This document shows, in pieces, positions 21,539 through 32,995 of a stretch of 48,158 nt of DNA; within the stretch, counting starts at the first letter, position 1, and each line of letters starts with the position of its first letter. Position numbers and translations under genes: made by a program. The notes below the pieces were generated by a model, which worked only from the letters and a program-made list of their open reading frames with translations, was not told the origin of the DNA and ran no database searches. The stretch is from Phaeoceros laevis. Lineage: Eukaryota > Anthocerotophyta > Anthocerotopsida > Notothyladales. The stretch lies in the NCBI GenBank assembly GCA_049999765.1, contig JBNGIQ010009409.1, positions 10,945 to 59,102 on the forward strand. Direction: 5' to 3'.

Positions 21539-23384
21539 GCAACTTGAATGGTAGAGGACTCCGCCTGAAATTTGGCATCTCCACGTCTTCATGTGATCTC
21601 ACTATTTCGTGTGTGGTTGTCGCAGATGCACCTAGATCTGCAGAGAGGTTGTAGTCCAAATATAAGCCCTCTGAAAGCCTCTTCAGCTTTCTTAAAAGAT
21701 GCCACTACCACGTTGTTGCATACCATAAGTCACTCAGAAAAGAAAGAAAGCTTACGTGGAACACATCAACGCCTACCAGAGTGACTTGGGCAGAGATGGC
21801 ACATAACGCTTGATGTAAAGAGATAGCCGCACCACTTGAGCAAGTGATGATTTTCCATTTTACAGTTTCTGCAAGTGTCAAACCTCTACAGCAGGGTAGC
21901 CAGCTGCACCCAATAACTCTTGCGGCAGACAAGGCAGCCAGATACTACCCGAAACTGTAATCTTAAACAAGAAGCTTGCACACAAACCATATCAGTCTGG
22001 TCACAAGGTATGCGGTGACACGAACTGTCAAGATAGACGGGAATGCTGAGCACGGGATATTCCCCGTCTGGACACCTATATCATAGCAAGAATCCCCTCT
22101 GTCAGCACAGCAGAAGAGCATGTTGCAAATGTTTGCCTGCTGCTATATATGAGCTATGGCAGAGCCCTTTTGCATCACAATCAAGCACACAAGGCCGTCT
22201 ACATACGCCTGGCCAGCATGTCCTCACGATGCCGATCTCGTATGCGTACCGCCACTGCCCACTTCTCCTCTAAAAATTGACTCCAAGCAGCTGGCGTGAC
22301 TAATTTACGCTACCTCCACCTTCACCACTTGCCGTGAGCAAGCTGTTACAGGTCCTAAAAACGCTGTGCAAGTGCTGGTGAAGGTCCTAAAAACACTGTG
22401 CTTGCAAGTGCTGGTCCCCCTTGGCGCGACTGGCAGAATGATGGAGCCGAGCTTCCTACGAGTATGCCTCAGGGCTGGCACCTACGGCCTGGAACCACAT
22501 GCATATGAAATGCTGTGCAGAGTCGACCTGGCAGATCCTGAGAGACATCGGCATCCCTGAAGATTACAACTAAAGTGACAACGAGAGCACTGCTCAATAC
22601 TGAACTAGGTTTTAGGTGTAGAGCTGCTCGTCCCTGCGTCGAATTGTAGAGACTTGATGACTTGATGCAGGGGAGTACGGAACCTACCCACTTAATGACA
22701 TGTGTAGGTGGTTCAACTGGTTCTTCCCAAGGCCTCCGCAGGACATCGGTGCAAGGTACGCTAGAACAGTCTATCTAGATCTTTACTAAAGTCGCAATGT
22801 ATGCAGTAGAGCTAAAATTCCGAGGCTCTCCTGACCAAGTACGGTGATCAGAAAACAGCCTTCGGAAACTCTTGGCTGCATCCAAGAAACCCATTCACTT
22901 GCAAGGTCAGGTCACTTTGGAATTGCAATTGTCCGCAAGCGTTCTTTGGAAAACGATTTCAATCTTATGAGTCGCACAGATGCCAGCTCCTTGAGATGAC
23001 TCTACACTTGTAACTTTGCAAATGCAACGTTGCAAGCAATCAATAAAAGTACAAGTTTCACAAAAGCTTATTACAGTAGTTACTGCATCAATTGATCAGA
23101 CGGCAACTGCAGCTGGTCACCAATCTAATCCTAAACCGGCACGCGTACAACCTCGGAAGCTTTGCATAATCTCCATACGACGCCACTAGTTCGTCTGGAT
23201 TGATCAGGAGGACGAAGAAGAAGCAGAAAAGGCGAGTTTTCAGAACAAGTGCATCAGTTTATTCCCAACTGGCCATGGTCAGGACCTTAAACGATTGTGT
23301 GATTCATCACTTGTAAATGTCTTAGGCAGAAGAAGCAGAATGTGAAGCAAGCGCTCATGCTCAGTGGCGGACCTGAAGCCTTGG
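21539..23384. other. 1.8-kb gap without a supported gene
   Basis: No family resemblance on either strand. A short direct repeat (AGGTCCTAAAAAC.CTGTGC, with a following AAGTGCTGG) occurs twice at about 22350-22410. The remaining fimbrin exons are not here. Confidence 0.5.
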
Positions 23385-24265
23385 AAATTGAACACACCAC
23401 GTGTGAACTCAGAAGCCGTACTTGTTCCACCATACAGCATTCCAGTTGTAAGAAACAAAGCCTGCAGCTCTATCAACCCCATTCCAGTTCCGTGTGCATT
23501 TGTCGATGATTTTTTGCCATTCCCCGATAATCCACGTGCAGTCGTCGCACCTCAAGCTGCCGCACATGTAAAAGGCCCTCGAATTCCAGGTCCACAATGT
23601 GGTGCACTGGGAGTTGAAGCCATTGCTCTGGCAACAGCTGCTGACACAATTCCCAGGCCTCTCTCCGGTGATACACTTATGATATTCTGCGATGGCGACT
23701 TGGGCTGTAGCCACGTCAATGCTGTCGAAGCCGGTCGCGCAATAGATGTCGCCCCAATCCGCCCTGGCAACTGGTGCCAAGCACAAGCAGCAGAGGCTCA
23801 CACCTGCCAGGGATACCAGCAACCGCAGTGTCGCCCCCATGTATCGTTTGCTGCCCATACCTTCGAATTCCTGCCTTCCTGCCTGCCTGCAGCAGGCGCT
23901 CACAAGTGGTACACCCTGCGCAATCGCCCCTTGCAATACTTTAAGCTTGCACAGGACTGACACCATTCTTAATAGCTTAGACGAGACATCACCCACATCG
24001 CCCACATCGCCCGTCTTGTACTTGACAGCGGGCTACGTTAACTACAATTATAAAAAAGCTCCAAACTTGTATGTCCACTGTCATACTGCTTTGTCGAGAC
24101 TTGGGGAACTTGTCTAGAGGGAGGATTCCATAAACCTGGAGAAATTACATGGTCTGCTCACCACTGTGCAACTCACCACAGTGCACTAATTCTCTTCTGC
24201 CAGATTCAAAGTCGTCAGCAAATGTTACAAGCTTGAAGGGTGGCCAAGGACACTTCCAACACAGA
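23385..24265. repeat. Segmental duplication, copy 2
   Basis: Same-orientation duplicate of 19645-20540 carrying the second secreted cysteine-rich gene. The left breakpoint falls just 3' of the gene at AATTGAACACACCACG. The right breakpoint is at the CTTCCAACACAG sequence, where the 5S-like element begins. Confidence 0.85.
23409..23858 (-). CDS. Small secreted cysteine-rich protein, copy 2 (full length)
   Basis: ATG at 23858, 149 residues. The signal peptide is nearly identical to copy 1 (GATLRLLVSLAGVSLCCLCL, cleavage expected after ARA). The mature protein starts DWGDIYC and has 10 cysteines, with CVSSCC, MCGSLRCDDC and DKC. It ends RAAGFVSYNWNAVWWNKYGF. The middle (residues about 40-85) differs strongly from copy 1, whereas the signal peptide and the segment from SQCTTLWTWNSR onward are almost unchanged. 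The opposite strand is open for 198 codons across the gene (23364-23960), which I treat as a shadow. An apoplastic disulfide-rich protein is the likely nature; the function is unknown. Confidence 0.75.
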   Translation of the reverse strand: MGSKRYMGATLRLLVSLAGVSLCCLCLAPVARADWGDIYCATGFDSIDVATAQVAIAEYHKCITGERPGNCVSSCCQSNGFNSQCTTLWTWNSRAFYMCGSLRCDDCTWIIGEWQKIIDKCTRNWNGVDRAAGFVSYNWNAVWWNKYGF

Positions 24266-24267
24266 TA

Positions 24268-24378
24268 TCGGGACCTTCCTCTTGAGGTCACCCATCCCAG
24301 CACTGCTCCGACCCATGGGAGCTTGACTGCAGAGCTATGATGGGATCTGGTTCACTTGCCCAGGTATGATTGCACTAC
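24268..24378 (-). ncRNA. 5S rRNA-like sequence, 3' end lost
   Basis: Read from 24378 on the minus strand, this matches plant 5S rRNA through most of its length: TGCAATCATACC, ATCCCATCATAGCTCTGCAG, TCAAGC, and GGATGGGTGACCTC in the C-box region. The 3' end lacks the terminal TTGCACCC strand, so helix I cannot form. The upstream flank to about 24455 is shared with the 34-kb copy. It is therefore a 5S pseudogene, or part of a 5S-derived mobile element (Cassandra-type TRIM or 5S-SINE). Confidence 0.7.
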
Positions 24379-24455
24379 GGGGAGATGAATGCCCGTTTAC
24401 ATTTTGTTCAAATTCAAGCGCGATAAATCACAATTACTAGTCGCGGTCGGCGCCC

Positions 24456-26449
24456 CGTCCCTCAAAACAAAAGACTCAAAAAAGGAGGGAGTGAAAAACC
24501 GGGGGTGAAAGTGAGAGTGGGCATGGGGAGAAGTAAGGATCCGGGGTAGTTTGCTTTCGCGTCCCTTTTACTTAATATCGCGTCCTCTTTTGTTCCGTGA
24601 ACTAATTGACGGGCAGGCATTGAGTGGGCAGGGGAGAAGTAAGGGGGGCCTGTTCAAGGCCAGAATTGCCCAGCAGCTCCTCCCTGTCGCGGTGCAAACT
24701 GGCCGGTCATGGCCCTTCAGATGCTGGCCTTGCCCCGACGGACGGACTTCCCTCTCTCTTCTCCGTGGCTGCGTTACCAGCAGCCGAGCAATAACCCAAG
24801 GTTTCGCCGCGTTCCAGAAAAGATCACAGGGTTGCTCGTCTCTCCTCCCTCCACGCTTCTGTTACGTTTTCTCGTGCTTGGAGGATTTCCCTTCACACAT
24901 TGCCTCACCCTGCCCAACGGTGGCAGTTACAAGCTTTACACCGTCGTTTGAGTAACCAGGTCACTCTCCTAAACAGCTTAATCACGGAAATCTCAAGTCT
25001 GAACACATGCTACGAATTCTCCATTGATATGAACACAACAAGCCCCGGAGACGATATACCGCCAATATAACCCCTCGATTCAACACAAAGCTTCTTACAT
25101 CAAAGTCAAGGATCCGCAACACAGCATCTAACACAAGGACCCTAAAAATGCAGAAATACGTGTTTTTTTTAATCGTGTGATTCCCGAAATGCAGTTTTCG
25201 TGCACAAAAAAATAACAACCCACGAAAATAGCCCTTTCCGATGACATGGACACACACAAAAGTGCCCAAAGTGCATCAAATTTGCACATATGTTTCTTAA
25301 ATGTGCGATTTCAGCAAGTTTTCTTTTAACGGTGCCCAATTATGGCCCGTTTTGGGCTGGTTCTCGTTTGGTGGAGAATTTTCTCATTATTTGGAGACAG
25401 TGTTTACTGTGGTTTGTAAGACAGATCAACCTGATCATCATAGAATGCTCAAGCGGGCACTTATAGCCTAACGTACAGAACCCTCCCAACTTAATAGAGG
25501 TTGCCTTGTTGCTCTACCCTGGTGCATTATTTTCCTCCCAACTACAAAGCATCATGAAAGCTTCTCATGTTCCATCAAATCATAGCTAGACTCTGAGCTA
25601 AAACAATGAGAACTAGAACAAGGTTAGCAACCTGCTCTGTCCACCCCTTAATTGCAGAGAGCTGCACTAGGCAACCGGGGATAATCTTAGGATGGGGTAA
25701 GACACAATTGTCATCATTGAAATATATCCTTCAAGGAAATGCACTAGGCCTTTCTTGAACGTGAATTATCATCTTTGGGAACCGTGCATATTTGGGTCAG
25801 CACTCATAAGCATGTCATTAAAGTACTTATGCCACTCACAAGCATGTCATTAAAGTACTTTGCCATAACCACGGCTGTGCCATCTATATATGAACATACC
25901 ATTCTTGAAAGTGAATGTATCTATCTTTGGGGAAGAGTATCTTTGGGTGTCTTCCAATCCCTTGGCTCCTACTCCGTAATTTGGCGGGCAGTATTTTGAT
26001 GGCTCATCATTTGAAATCACCCTATGAATTAACGTTTTCTATTTAGCGAACAAGCTAGAGTTAAGGTCGGATAATTGGTGGTGGGGTGAATCAACTCCCT
26101 CGAGCTGTTGCGCCTGTTGTTCTAATAAGGCCAACTGCCTAATAACTGAAAATTTTCGGTGGTACTTACGACGTGACGGAAAGAGTCCTCACTCTATGCT
26201 CTACCGAAATGCTGACTGAGCACCTTACACGAAAACCGCGGTTGCTATGCATCTTCGCGCAGCTTCCAGTGTCTAATATGCCGGGGGTCTCGGGGTCTCT
26301 CCGTACACAAATTTTCCATTTAGTGCGTTTGGCACTTGGTGGTGCGTCCTGAAGAGCCGCTTTACCTCACCCCGCTCCCTTGCGAGCGCTCGAACTGAGG
26401 CTTTGCTTGTGTGCATGTCCTCACGACTGGGTGGGTGGGTGTGTTTTAA
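24456..26449. other. 2-kb gap without a supported gene
   Basis: No ORF resembles a known family. An ATG frame of 80 codons at 24709-24951 is open but unsupported. A 32-nt unit is tandemly repeated at about 25801-25864 (CACTCA.AAGCATGTCATT core). Confidence 0.45.
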
Positions 26450-28770
26450 GAAGAGAGGTTTGTACTCACAGGCAGTGTGGCTGCAGAGGACGAGGCCACC
26501 CGATTCTTGGCATTCTCAACCTGTCGGTGATGAAGCAGGATGAGAAGTGAATACTCTTGGAGAGAGTTGAGCTACTGGAAACCTCGCTAGCTACGCACAC
26601 ACCTTGTGAGCAGATCGTCCCCCTCATCCTACCTGCTTATTCCAGTCGGTGAGCAGCAGAGTGATGACAGCCAAACAGACCAGTTGCGTTGCAAGCGCAC
26701 CAAGCATTCCAATCCACAGCCCCTGCAGGCAACCAGCCAGCCAGCCAGGCAACAGAAATTCCATGTCAAGAGACTCATTTGAACCTGTAATTGCTTTCAA
26801 GAGACATCAGATTCCTGTGCTCACGGTTCCTGTACACGTGTGTGGACCCCCAGTAAGTGGTTTGAACAAGTGACCAGTCTGTCTACTCACCCTTCCATTG
26901 AAATGAAAGTAGAATGCCAGAATGGCGGCAGCAGGCAACCCCACAATGTAGTAGGCTCCCAGGTTGACCCACGCTCCCCAGTCTTGCCATCCACAGTCCC
27001 TCGCTACGCCTGGCAGTGAAGGCAGCAGTCGCAGCAGTTCATCATGATGCATATCAAACAGGGACTTGAACAACAAGTGAGGCAAATATAGCCAGCAACC
27101 TACCCATCAAACAATTGAGGCATGCATCCATGGGCAAAGACGCTACCTAGGTTCACGAACATATGTTGACTCACGGATGCATGCACATTCATGTTAGTAG
27201 TGGTGTTGCTCAAAAACCTGAAAAGACGCCGTTGATGCCATCCATGATGGTGAGGATGGTGAGGAAGGGTATCATGGTGGCTGCATAAGCTATCACTTCC
27301 TCCTCGTTGCTGAATAGCCCACCCCAGATGTGGCGCAGAGAAAAGAGAGTAGTGGACACCGTGAGAGCTGTGATGCTGGCCAGAATGAGTGTTACAAAAA
27401 CAGCAAAGCGGGCAGTGTGTGGACGTCCTGCTCCCAGTTCGTTGGAGATCCGGGTGCTGCAGACAAGATTCATGAATGGATGATACATGAACTCATCAGA
27501 AACGAAAATTTCCAACAACTCAACAGTTTGAACAACGGAATTTTAGCGGAATTTTCAAGAAGTGTCAAGAGGTCCCGGGCCCACGGAGCAACCTTGTGAA
27601 GGCCTACATATGGACCATTGATTGCTGAGCTGGTCAGGGTCTCTCACCTTGCTGCTGCGCTGAGTCCAAAGGGGATCATGTAGGCCACAAACACTGTGTT
27701 CATGCTGTTGTCGGAAATTATCCAGATGAATAGTACATGCATGCCACCCACAAACTTACAACGATTCCAATCAATCTAATTGAAGCACACGACAAACTTA
27801 CAGTGGACGCATTGGTGCAAGCTTGTAAACGAACTCATATATAAAACACTACATATATTAAGCTGCTTCTCATGAATCCAGATTCAGTTGCAAACTCCAG
27901 CTTAGAATCAACTTTCAAGAATGTTGAGCCAATGAATACAATACCAGATTGAGAGGGCGGACAGCTCCAGTTGAGGGTCAGGTAACAGGCCAGAGAGTAT
28001 GACCAAGAACTCGAAACACTGGTCACCACTCCAGACTGGCTTACAAGTGCACAACAAGCAAGCTTAAGGTGGACCCAAAAATTCGTTAACCAACCACCAC
28101 CTTTCAAGAGCATCTATTAAAGCTAGCTAGCTAGCTAGCTTGAGGACAATCTTGATTGAGTATCGAGACATCTCCAGGGAGGGATTGATTTCGATAGAAA
28201 ATGAAGAAAAGTGTAGGTAGCACATGGAGAATCGATTTTGCAAGCACCTTCAGAAATTTCCAAGAATGTGCAAAATGGATGGCCTCTTGAAATGAATTAC
28301 CAGACCATGATGGTGGAGGGAATGGCGAGGCTGAAGTAGGCGGGCATGTCATGCCAGACTTCCCGTACGGAGAAGCTTGCCGCTCCAGGACTTGTCGTGA
28401 TGTAGAGGGCGGGTGTAGGCGACGTTGAGGCACACAGAGATGCTGGCAGCCGGCGCCGCCCCCTGGAAGCCCACACCCAGTCTGTAGACCAAGAGCCAGC
28501 ACAGCGGAGCATGGGGAGCACCACGGCCTGCGCCTGGAGGAAGCGCTGGGCGGGCTGGAGGATGGCGTGGCCGTAGACGTAGGGAATGAGGCAGACGGCG
28601 TACTCCTCGGCTTTGTCCGATATGTGTGGTGGTCCTGCCCCAGCAGCTTGAGCAGGCGCGCCGTGTTGAGCCAGAGCAGCGTGACCAGCAGCGACACCAG
28701 CTGCTGCACCGTGCAGCAGCGGCGTGGAGATGGAGGATCCATGTCCTCCATCTCCTGCTGCTGCTGCTGC
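26450..28770 (-). pseudogene. MATE-family transporter, frameshifted and 5' truncated
   Basis: C-terminal exons are well preserved: about 27930-28030 (FEFLVILSGLLPDPQLELSA), 27650-27730 (MNTVFVAYMIPFGLSAAAS), 27218-27455 (TRISNELGAGRPHTARFAVF and MIPFLTILTIMDGINGVFSG), 26890-27030 (WGAWVNLGAYYIVGLPAAAI) and 26640-26725 (GLWIGMLGALATQLVC). These are typical of plant MATE antiporters, multi-pass proteins exporting organic compounds in exchange for H+ or Na+. The most upstream coding block, 28300-28770, preserves LLWLNTARLLKLLGQD, ISDKAEEYAVCLIPYVYGHA, CWLLVYRLGVGFQGAA and YFSLAIPSTIMVW. These lie in three different frames with at least three indels (for example an extra dinucleotide after GQDHH). 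A loop segment and the first transmembrane helices are missing. The gene is therefore not translatable as a full MATE protein. Confidence 0.8.
28122..28141. repeat. CTAG tetranucleotide repeat
   Basis: Four to five CTAG units lie in tandem between MATE pseudogene exons. It is a simple microsatellite. Confidence 0.8.
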
Positions 28771-29950
28771 CCCCATGCGGCGCTGCTGTTGCAGCAGCTC
28801 TACGGAAATGGACCCTGTTCACCACTCTGGCCATTGCTGCTAGTCTAGTAAGCAATTCCAAGGACGAGTTCCTATACGGTCCCAGGAAACTTTTTTTTGT
28901 ACGCGTGGTGAGTGGTGATTTAGTTTATTGATTTTGATGAAGCTTTACAACTTTGTCTCCACAGGAGAAAACGAACACCTTGACTTGTGTTGGGATAAGC
29001 CATTGCTGTGGCGTGCTGCTGCCGTGGTTCCAAGCATCATCAGCCCGTTGGGCTGCCTCGACGGGCTCAATTCGGTCGGCCCGGGTCGGGACGGGACGGG
29101 TACTTCCCGCACGGGGTACCTCGGATGGTGCCCCGTCGGGCTCGACGGGCAACCCCGTCGAAGGCCCTCGACGGGGTGCCCCGTCCAGGTCGACGGGGTG
29201 ATGTTTGAGTCCTCCTAATAATATGGGAGCTAGGGCGAAGCTCGGGCTAGGGCGTGAGGGCGGCACGGAACGGAACGGAAAGGAACGGGACAGCAGGAAG
29301 GGAGTGGCGCTAGGCGGCGGCGCGAGTGGCGCTACCTGTCCAGACCTCAACCTGTCCAGGTCTGGACAGGCCCAACGAGGACCACCTTTTGCTCATAAGT
29401 TTTTTTTGGAAGTGCACTTGACCAGGCGGGCCAGGCGTGTGGGCGACGGCCCGCCCAATCACAGGCATTGACCAGGCGGGCCCAGGTGTGTGGCTGCCAA
29501 GCGCGCCAAGCGCAAGGACGGCGCATTATTGCCACTAATCAGACACTAATCAGGCGGTCCTGGCAGGTCGATCGAGTCGGCAGGCAGGCAGTTAGGCCGG
29601 CACTGCAGTGTTCACGTCAAACCCTTTTACGTGCAAATTGGGGGTCCTGCTCACCTCTGGGCTACGGGACAAAATTGTTACAAAATTGTTTAGCCTTGGA
29701 ACTGATTTGCCCCTGGATTTTGCCAATGTCCGCAGTTAGTCCTTGCACATGACAGATGTCATGCCTCCCCCGGCCCGCTACCCAATCCATAACTGTATGT
29801 TTGGAAGTGAATGTCAGGCATCAGAACATTGTCGGCAGGCCGCGAAAAGCAGCCAACCATTGCGATTGTATGTTTGGGAGTGAAATGTCATCCGTTTTGG
29901 TGTGACCATAGCATCACAAGTTTCCGGCGTTTTCATCGTTCCTGGCCTTT
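28771..29950. other. GC-rich low-complexity region
   Basis: Between about 29050 and 29220 the sequence is built from repeated GGGACGGG, CCCCGTCG and CGACGGGG blocks that are self-complementary. Short direct repeats AACGGAACGGAA follow. About 29410-29490 contains two copies of GACCAGGCGGGCC. Several long ORFs are an effect of the GC content; none has family support. Confidence 0.5.
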
Positions 29951-30742
29951 TCATCGATGGTTCCTGGCCCTGTCATCGTTCCTGGCCAGCGTTTTCATTT
30001 CCTCACTTGTAAAAAGCATCACCACCGGGCCCGGCGTGCGCAGAGGCTTGCCTTTGCAAAGCTTCAATTTTTTCTCCAACTCTATCGCAACATTATTCAG
30101 GTCATGCGCCTGCTGTTCCTTCTGCCTAAGCTCCCGCTTCATCGCAAGGCACTCCATCTCCTTCTCCCTGAATTTAAGGCTCTTGTCCGCCATCATGTTC
30201 ATCTCTTCCTCCTTTAGCCTAACTCTCTCTCTCTCCTGGTCAGCTTCCTTCTGGGCATCCTCCGCCTTTGCTGCTGCTGCTGAAAGCTGCTCCTTGACAG
30301 CGGCCAGTTTGGCCTCCGCGTCGCACTTCTTCCTCTCAAGATCCGCCTTCTCGGTCACCAACATGTCCACCTTCTCCTCCTTCTGCCTGAGCTCTTCCTC
30401 CTGTTCACAGATGCGTTGCAGTCGTTCCAAGGATTTCTCCTTTTCCAATTTTAGCGCCTGCTCTGTTTCTTCATAACGTCGGACAAGGTCCTCCTCGACC
30501 GTCCTCTCCTGTCGCAAACTGTCGGCAGTCCTCTCCTCCGACACGGCAAACATCGCCCTCAGGCGGTCACACTCCTCCGACTTCTCCTCAGTCCTCTCCT
30601 CCTCCGACTGGCCACGCCAGAAGAGACAAAGAGAAAGCCCACTTACGTACCTTCCGCGCGATTTTGAGCACGTGCTCCCTCGCTGGATACCCCAGCCGGT
30701 GCGGTGTGGTGTAGTGGGCAAGGGGCAAGGGCGGGTTCGCAT
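29951..30742 (-). CDS. Predicted coiled-coil protein
   Basis: The minus-strand frame is open from an ATG at 30742 to 29951 (263 residues). From about residue 55 it is strongly charged and heptad-like (EEDLVRRYEETEQALKLEKE, ICEQEEELRQKEEKVDMLV, LAMKRELRQKEQQAHDLNNV), ending GKPLRTPGPVVMLFTSEEMK. The first ~50 residues are arginine-rich and GC-biased, with little protein character, so the true start may be internal or in another exon. A perfect-looking GTACGTAAGT donor sits near 30650, but the nearest in-frame acceptor would give an intron of only about 43 nt. No family beyond a generic coiled coil can be named. The opposite strand is also open (29811-30476, Ser/Phe-rich), as expected for a Glu/Lys-rich coiled coil. 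Confidence 0.4.
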   Translation of the reverse strand: MRTRPCPLPTTPHRTGWGIQRGSTCSKSRGRYVSGLSLCLFWRGQSEEERTEEKSEECDRLRAMFAVSEERTADSLRQERTVEEDLVRRYEETEQALKLEKEKSLERLQRICEQEEELRQKEEKVDMLVTEKADLERKKCDAEAKLAAVKEQLSAAAAKAEDAQKEADQERERVRLKEEEMNMMADKSLKFREKEMECLAMKRELRQKEQQAHDLNNVAIELEKKLKLCKGKPLRTPGPVVMLFTSEEMKTLARNDDRARNHR

Positions 30743-32137
30743 GAGACCCGAACCCGGGCGAGCAGAGCACACGCCAGGTCACGAATAAGTGAACGGCGGC
30801 CCGATTCGGGCGACGCTGTGACCGGGCCCGCCCCAAGCCAAGCCAATGCCAGGCCTTGAGTGGGATGGGGGACCTTTTTAAAAATCGCGTTCTGGGGCTG
30901 TCACCGGTCCCCGGTGCCCCACAACGGGCACACGTCGGTACGTCGACCTATCCTATCCTAGGGCCTAGGCCGGAATCCTAGGCCGGGTTCGCCGCCCGGG
31001 TTCGCATTTTCGCATGCGAACGAGTTCCCGCGAGAGGCGGGTTTTTGCGCGTCTCATGCGAACCTGGCCCAAGTTCCGCGCAGCTGCTGCGGACCGTGAG
31101 CTTTCTTTTTAAGGGCGGGGATCAGGTGGCAGTGTCAGATGACATTGCCCAAGGTTCGGCCCCTGACTCTCTCAGCAGCGCTAGCTAGCATCACCACCCG
31201 TTCGGCGTGCGCAGAGGAACCTTGGGCAATGGCGACCTGTTGGAGAGGCAGGCAAGAATCGGCAGGACCTGGTACGCACCTGCGCCCTCCCAGCTGCGGC
31301 GATGTCCCTCGCAAGCTTCCGCTTTAAATTAGCGCTGCTTGCCTCCTTTCTCATCCTGGACTGGACCAGCAGCAGTAGTTAGCTGTAGGCCAAGGATTGG
31401 AAGATGGTGTGGTGTAGGTGGTGCCTGCTGAATCCGCCATGTCCGGCTGACAGTGTTGTTCGTGAATTCATGTCCCTTGTCGTTGGGAGCTAGCTCATCA
31501 AATGTCCAGAGCTGATCAATGGGTGCTGTGCTGTTCTTTTCTTGCTGCTCCGTCCAATATGTGGCAGGATCTGGAGAGGGGCCTCCAGCTCCTTCCAATT
31601 CTGCTCCAGCACTGGTCAGCTGCATACCGTCAGGACTGTCTGTCTTCAGGAGTAGCTCTTTCAGTCAGGCCTGGGGCTGTGGGTTTGATGTCAGCCTGTG
31701 ATGTCGCGATTCATTGGTGGTAGCCCATATCTCAATCGGTTGATCGATTCTGTGCAAGCTTGTTGCAATCGCAGAGTCAGGGGGAGCCGGACATGTTTTG
31801 CCTCCGGATCCCCGACCACCGCCGGCGCCGGCGCCGGCTATGGTTCCGGCGGGAGTGGCCGGAAGACCACCTGGGGGCGCGGCCCGGGGGATCAAACGCG
31901 CCATGCTGTGGATAGGAAAAGCGTTGTTGCGTTGCGCCTCGGCAATCTGCATCGAAGCTGCTGTCGATGAGGCGTTCGGCATGCCCTTTTGAGGCTGCCT
32001 TGGACGACGTCGACGCGGATGTGGAGGACCTGGTACGGTAAGGAAGGCGTACCACCGTACCGCCCAAGGGAACTGGCCCAATGATTGCCCCCTTTCTCAT
32101 GTCACAGTCGATGCTTTGGAAATCTTGAGCTAGCACA
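30743..32137. other. GC-rich spacer with short inverted motifs and unsupported ORFs
   Basis: GTTCGCAT/ATGCGAAC elements recur in self-complementary pairs (for example 30732-30739 with 30749-30756, and near 31008-31021). A 15-nt inverted repeat occurs at 31143-31157 and 31217-31231. A block near 31187-31217 resembles 30015-30047 (CATCACCACC..GGCGTGCGCAGAGG), suggesting a partial duplicate of the coiled-coil gene's 3' coding end. Minus-strand ORFs at 31329-31625 and 31665-32175 have no family support. Confidence 0.45.
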
Positions 32138-32440
32138 CTAAGCACACTCTTGAAACTGGTGGGCAACGCCTTCACAATTGCAGATGTAAGAAGAATCGAG
32201 GCACTCGTTTCTCACGGCGATGCATATGGTGGGATCGTTCATGAGAAGCTTCCTGGGAACTTTAGAGGGAACCTTGGGCCGTCCTCGCGCGAGCCCTTCA
32301 AGGTTTGAAAGCAGCTTCGGGCTATGGCGCTCTTGCAGATTTTGGACGCACCGCCATTTTGCGCCTAAGCCAGCAGAGCTAATTACAAAGCCGTGTACTG
32401 CCAGCAACCTTCTGCCGTAGGGAACTAACTGCTCGTTCAT
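32138..32440 (-). CDS. Hypothetical ORF
   Basis: ATG at 32440, 100 residues, beginning MNEQLVPYGRRLLAVHGFV and containing KLLSNLEGLARGRPKVPSKV. Its composition is protein-like, but I recognise no domain. A neighbouring frame (to 31777) contains VLSVLAQDFQSIDCDMRKGA and could be a further piece of the same gene after a frameshift or intron. It may be a remnant of a transposon gene. Weakly supported. Confidence 0.2.
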   Translation of the reverse strand: MNEQLVPYGRRLLAVHGFVISSAGLGAKWRCVQNLQERHSPKLLSNLEGLARGRPKVPSKVPRKLLMNDPTICIAVRNECLDSSYICNCEGVAHQFQECA

Positions 32441-32995
32441 TGAGAGCTAATGCCAAAGCCGTGTAGCCGAGTTTTTATGCTTGCAATTGGTGGCGTGGTG
32501 TGGTGATGTGAGCTTGTGGCGCTCAAAAGTCTTGCACAGGCCTTAAACTGAAATGTTGCCAAGGCCGACAATCCACCCTACACTCGAATTCGGATCCGGG
32601 GCCCCGTTCTTTTAAGCATCAGAATAACGGAACGGGGAAACCCACGCCGTTTCGACGGTTACCGTTCACATGCACGGAAATGTCTGACACCGTCGGCAGA
32701 CCCTAGACTAGATTACGGATCTGGAGAAAAGCACGGCCCTAGGAGAAACTACGCCACAAGCTGGACAATTATTTTGCCAGCCTTTTCGCCGGGACACGTA
32801 AAACACTATCCCCAATTAGTTTCCTACAAATTCCACCGCCCACGCCATGTGCACCGGAGTCCATCCAGGCGTGAGTAGGCCCGTGGCTGGGGTACTGATG
32901 AGAGAGAGGAGAGGCAGGCCAGGCCAGGCCAACAAGCCAGGGCAGGACATCTTCGTTAGCTCGCTTGTACCAACTATCACTATCTGTGTTATCCC

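Noticed and set aside
23364-23960. 198-codon plus-strand ORF across the secreted-protein gene
   Set aside because: It is antisense to a signal-peptide-bearing gene that has a clear protein pattern; the counterpart in copy 1 is broken, so it looks like a shadow.
28925-29350. 141-codon minus-strand Pro/Arg-rich ORF
   Set aside because: Produced by GC-rich low-complexity repeats; no protein-like features.
29811-30476. 221-codon plus-strand ORF rich in Ser and Phe
   Set aside because: Antisense of Glu/Lys-rich coiled-coil codons gives Ser/Phe-rich open frames automatically.
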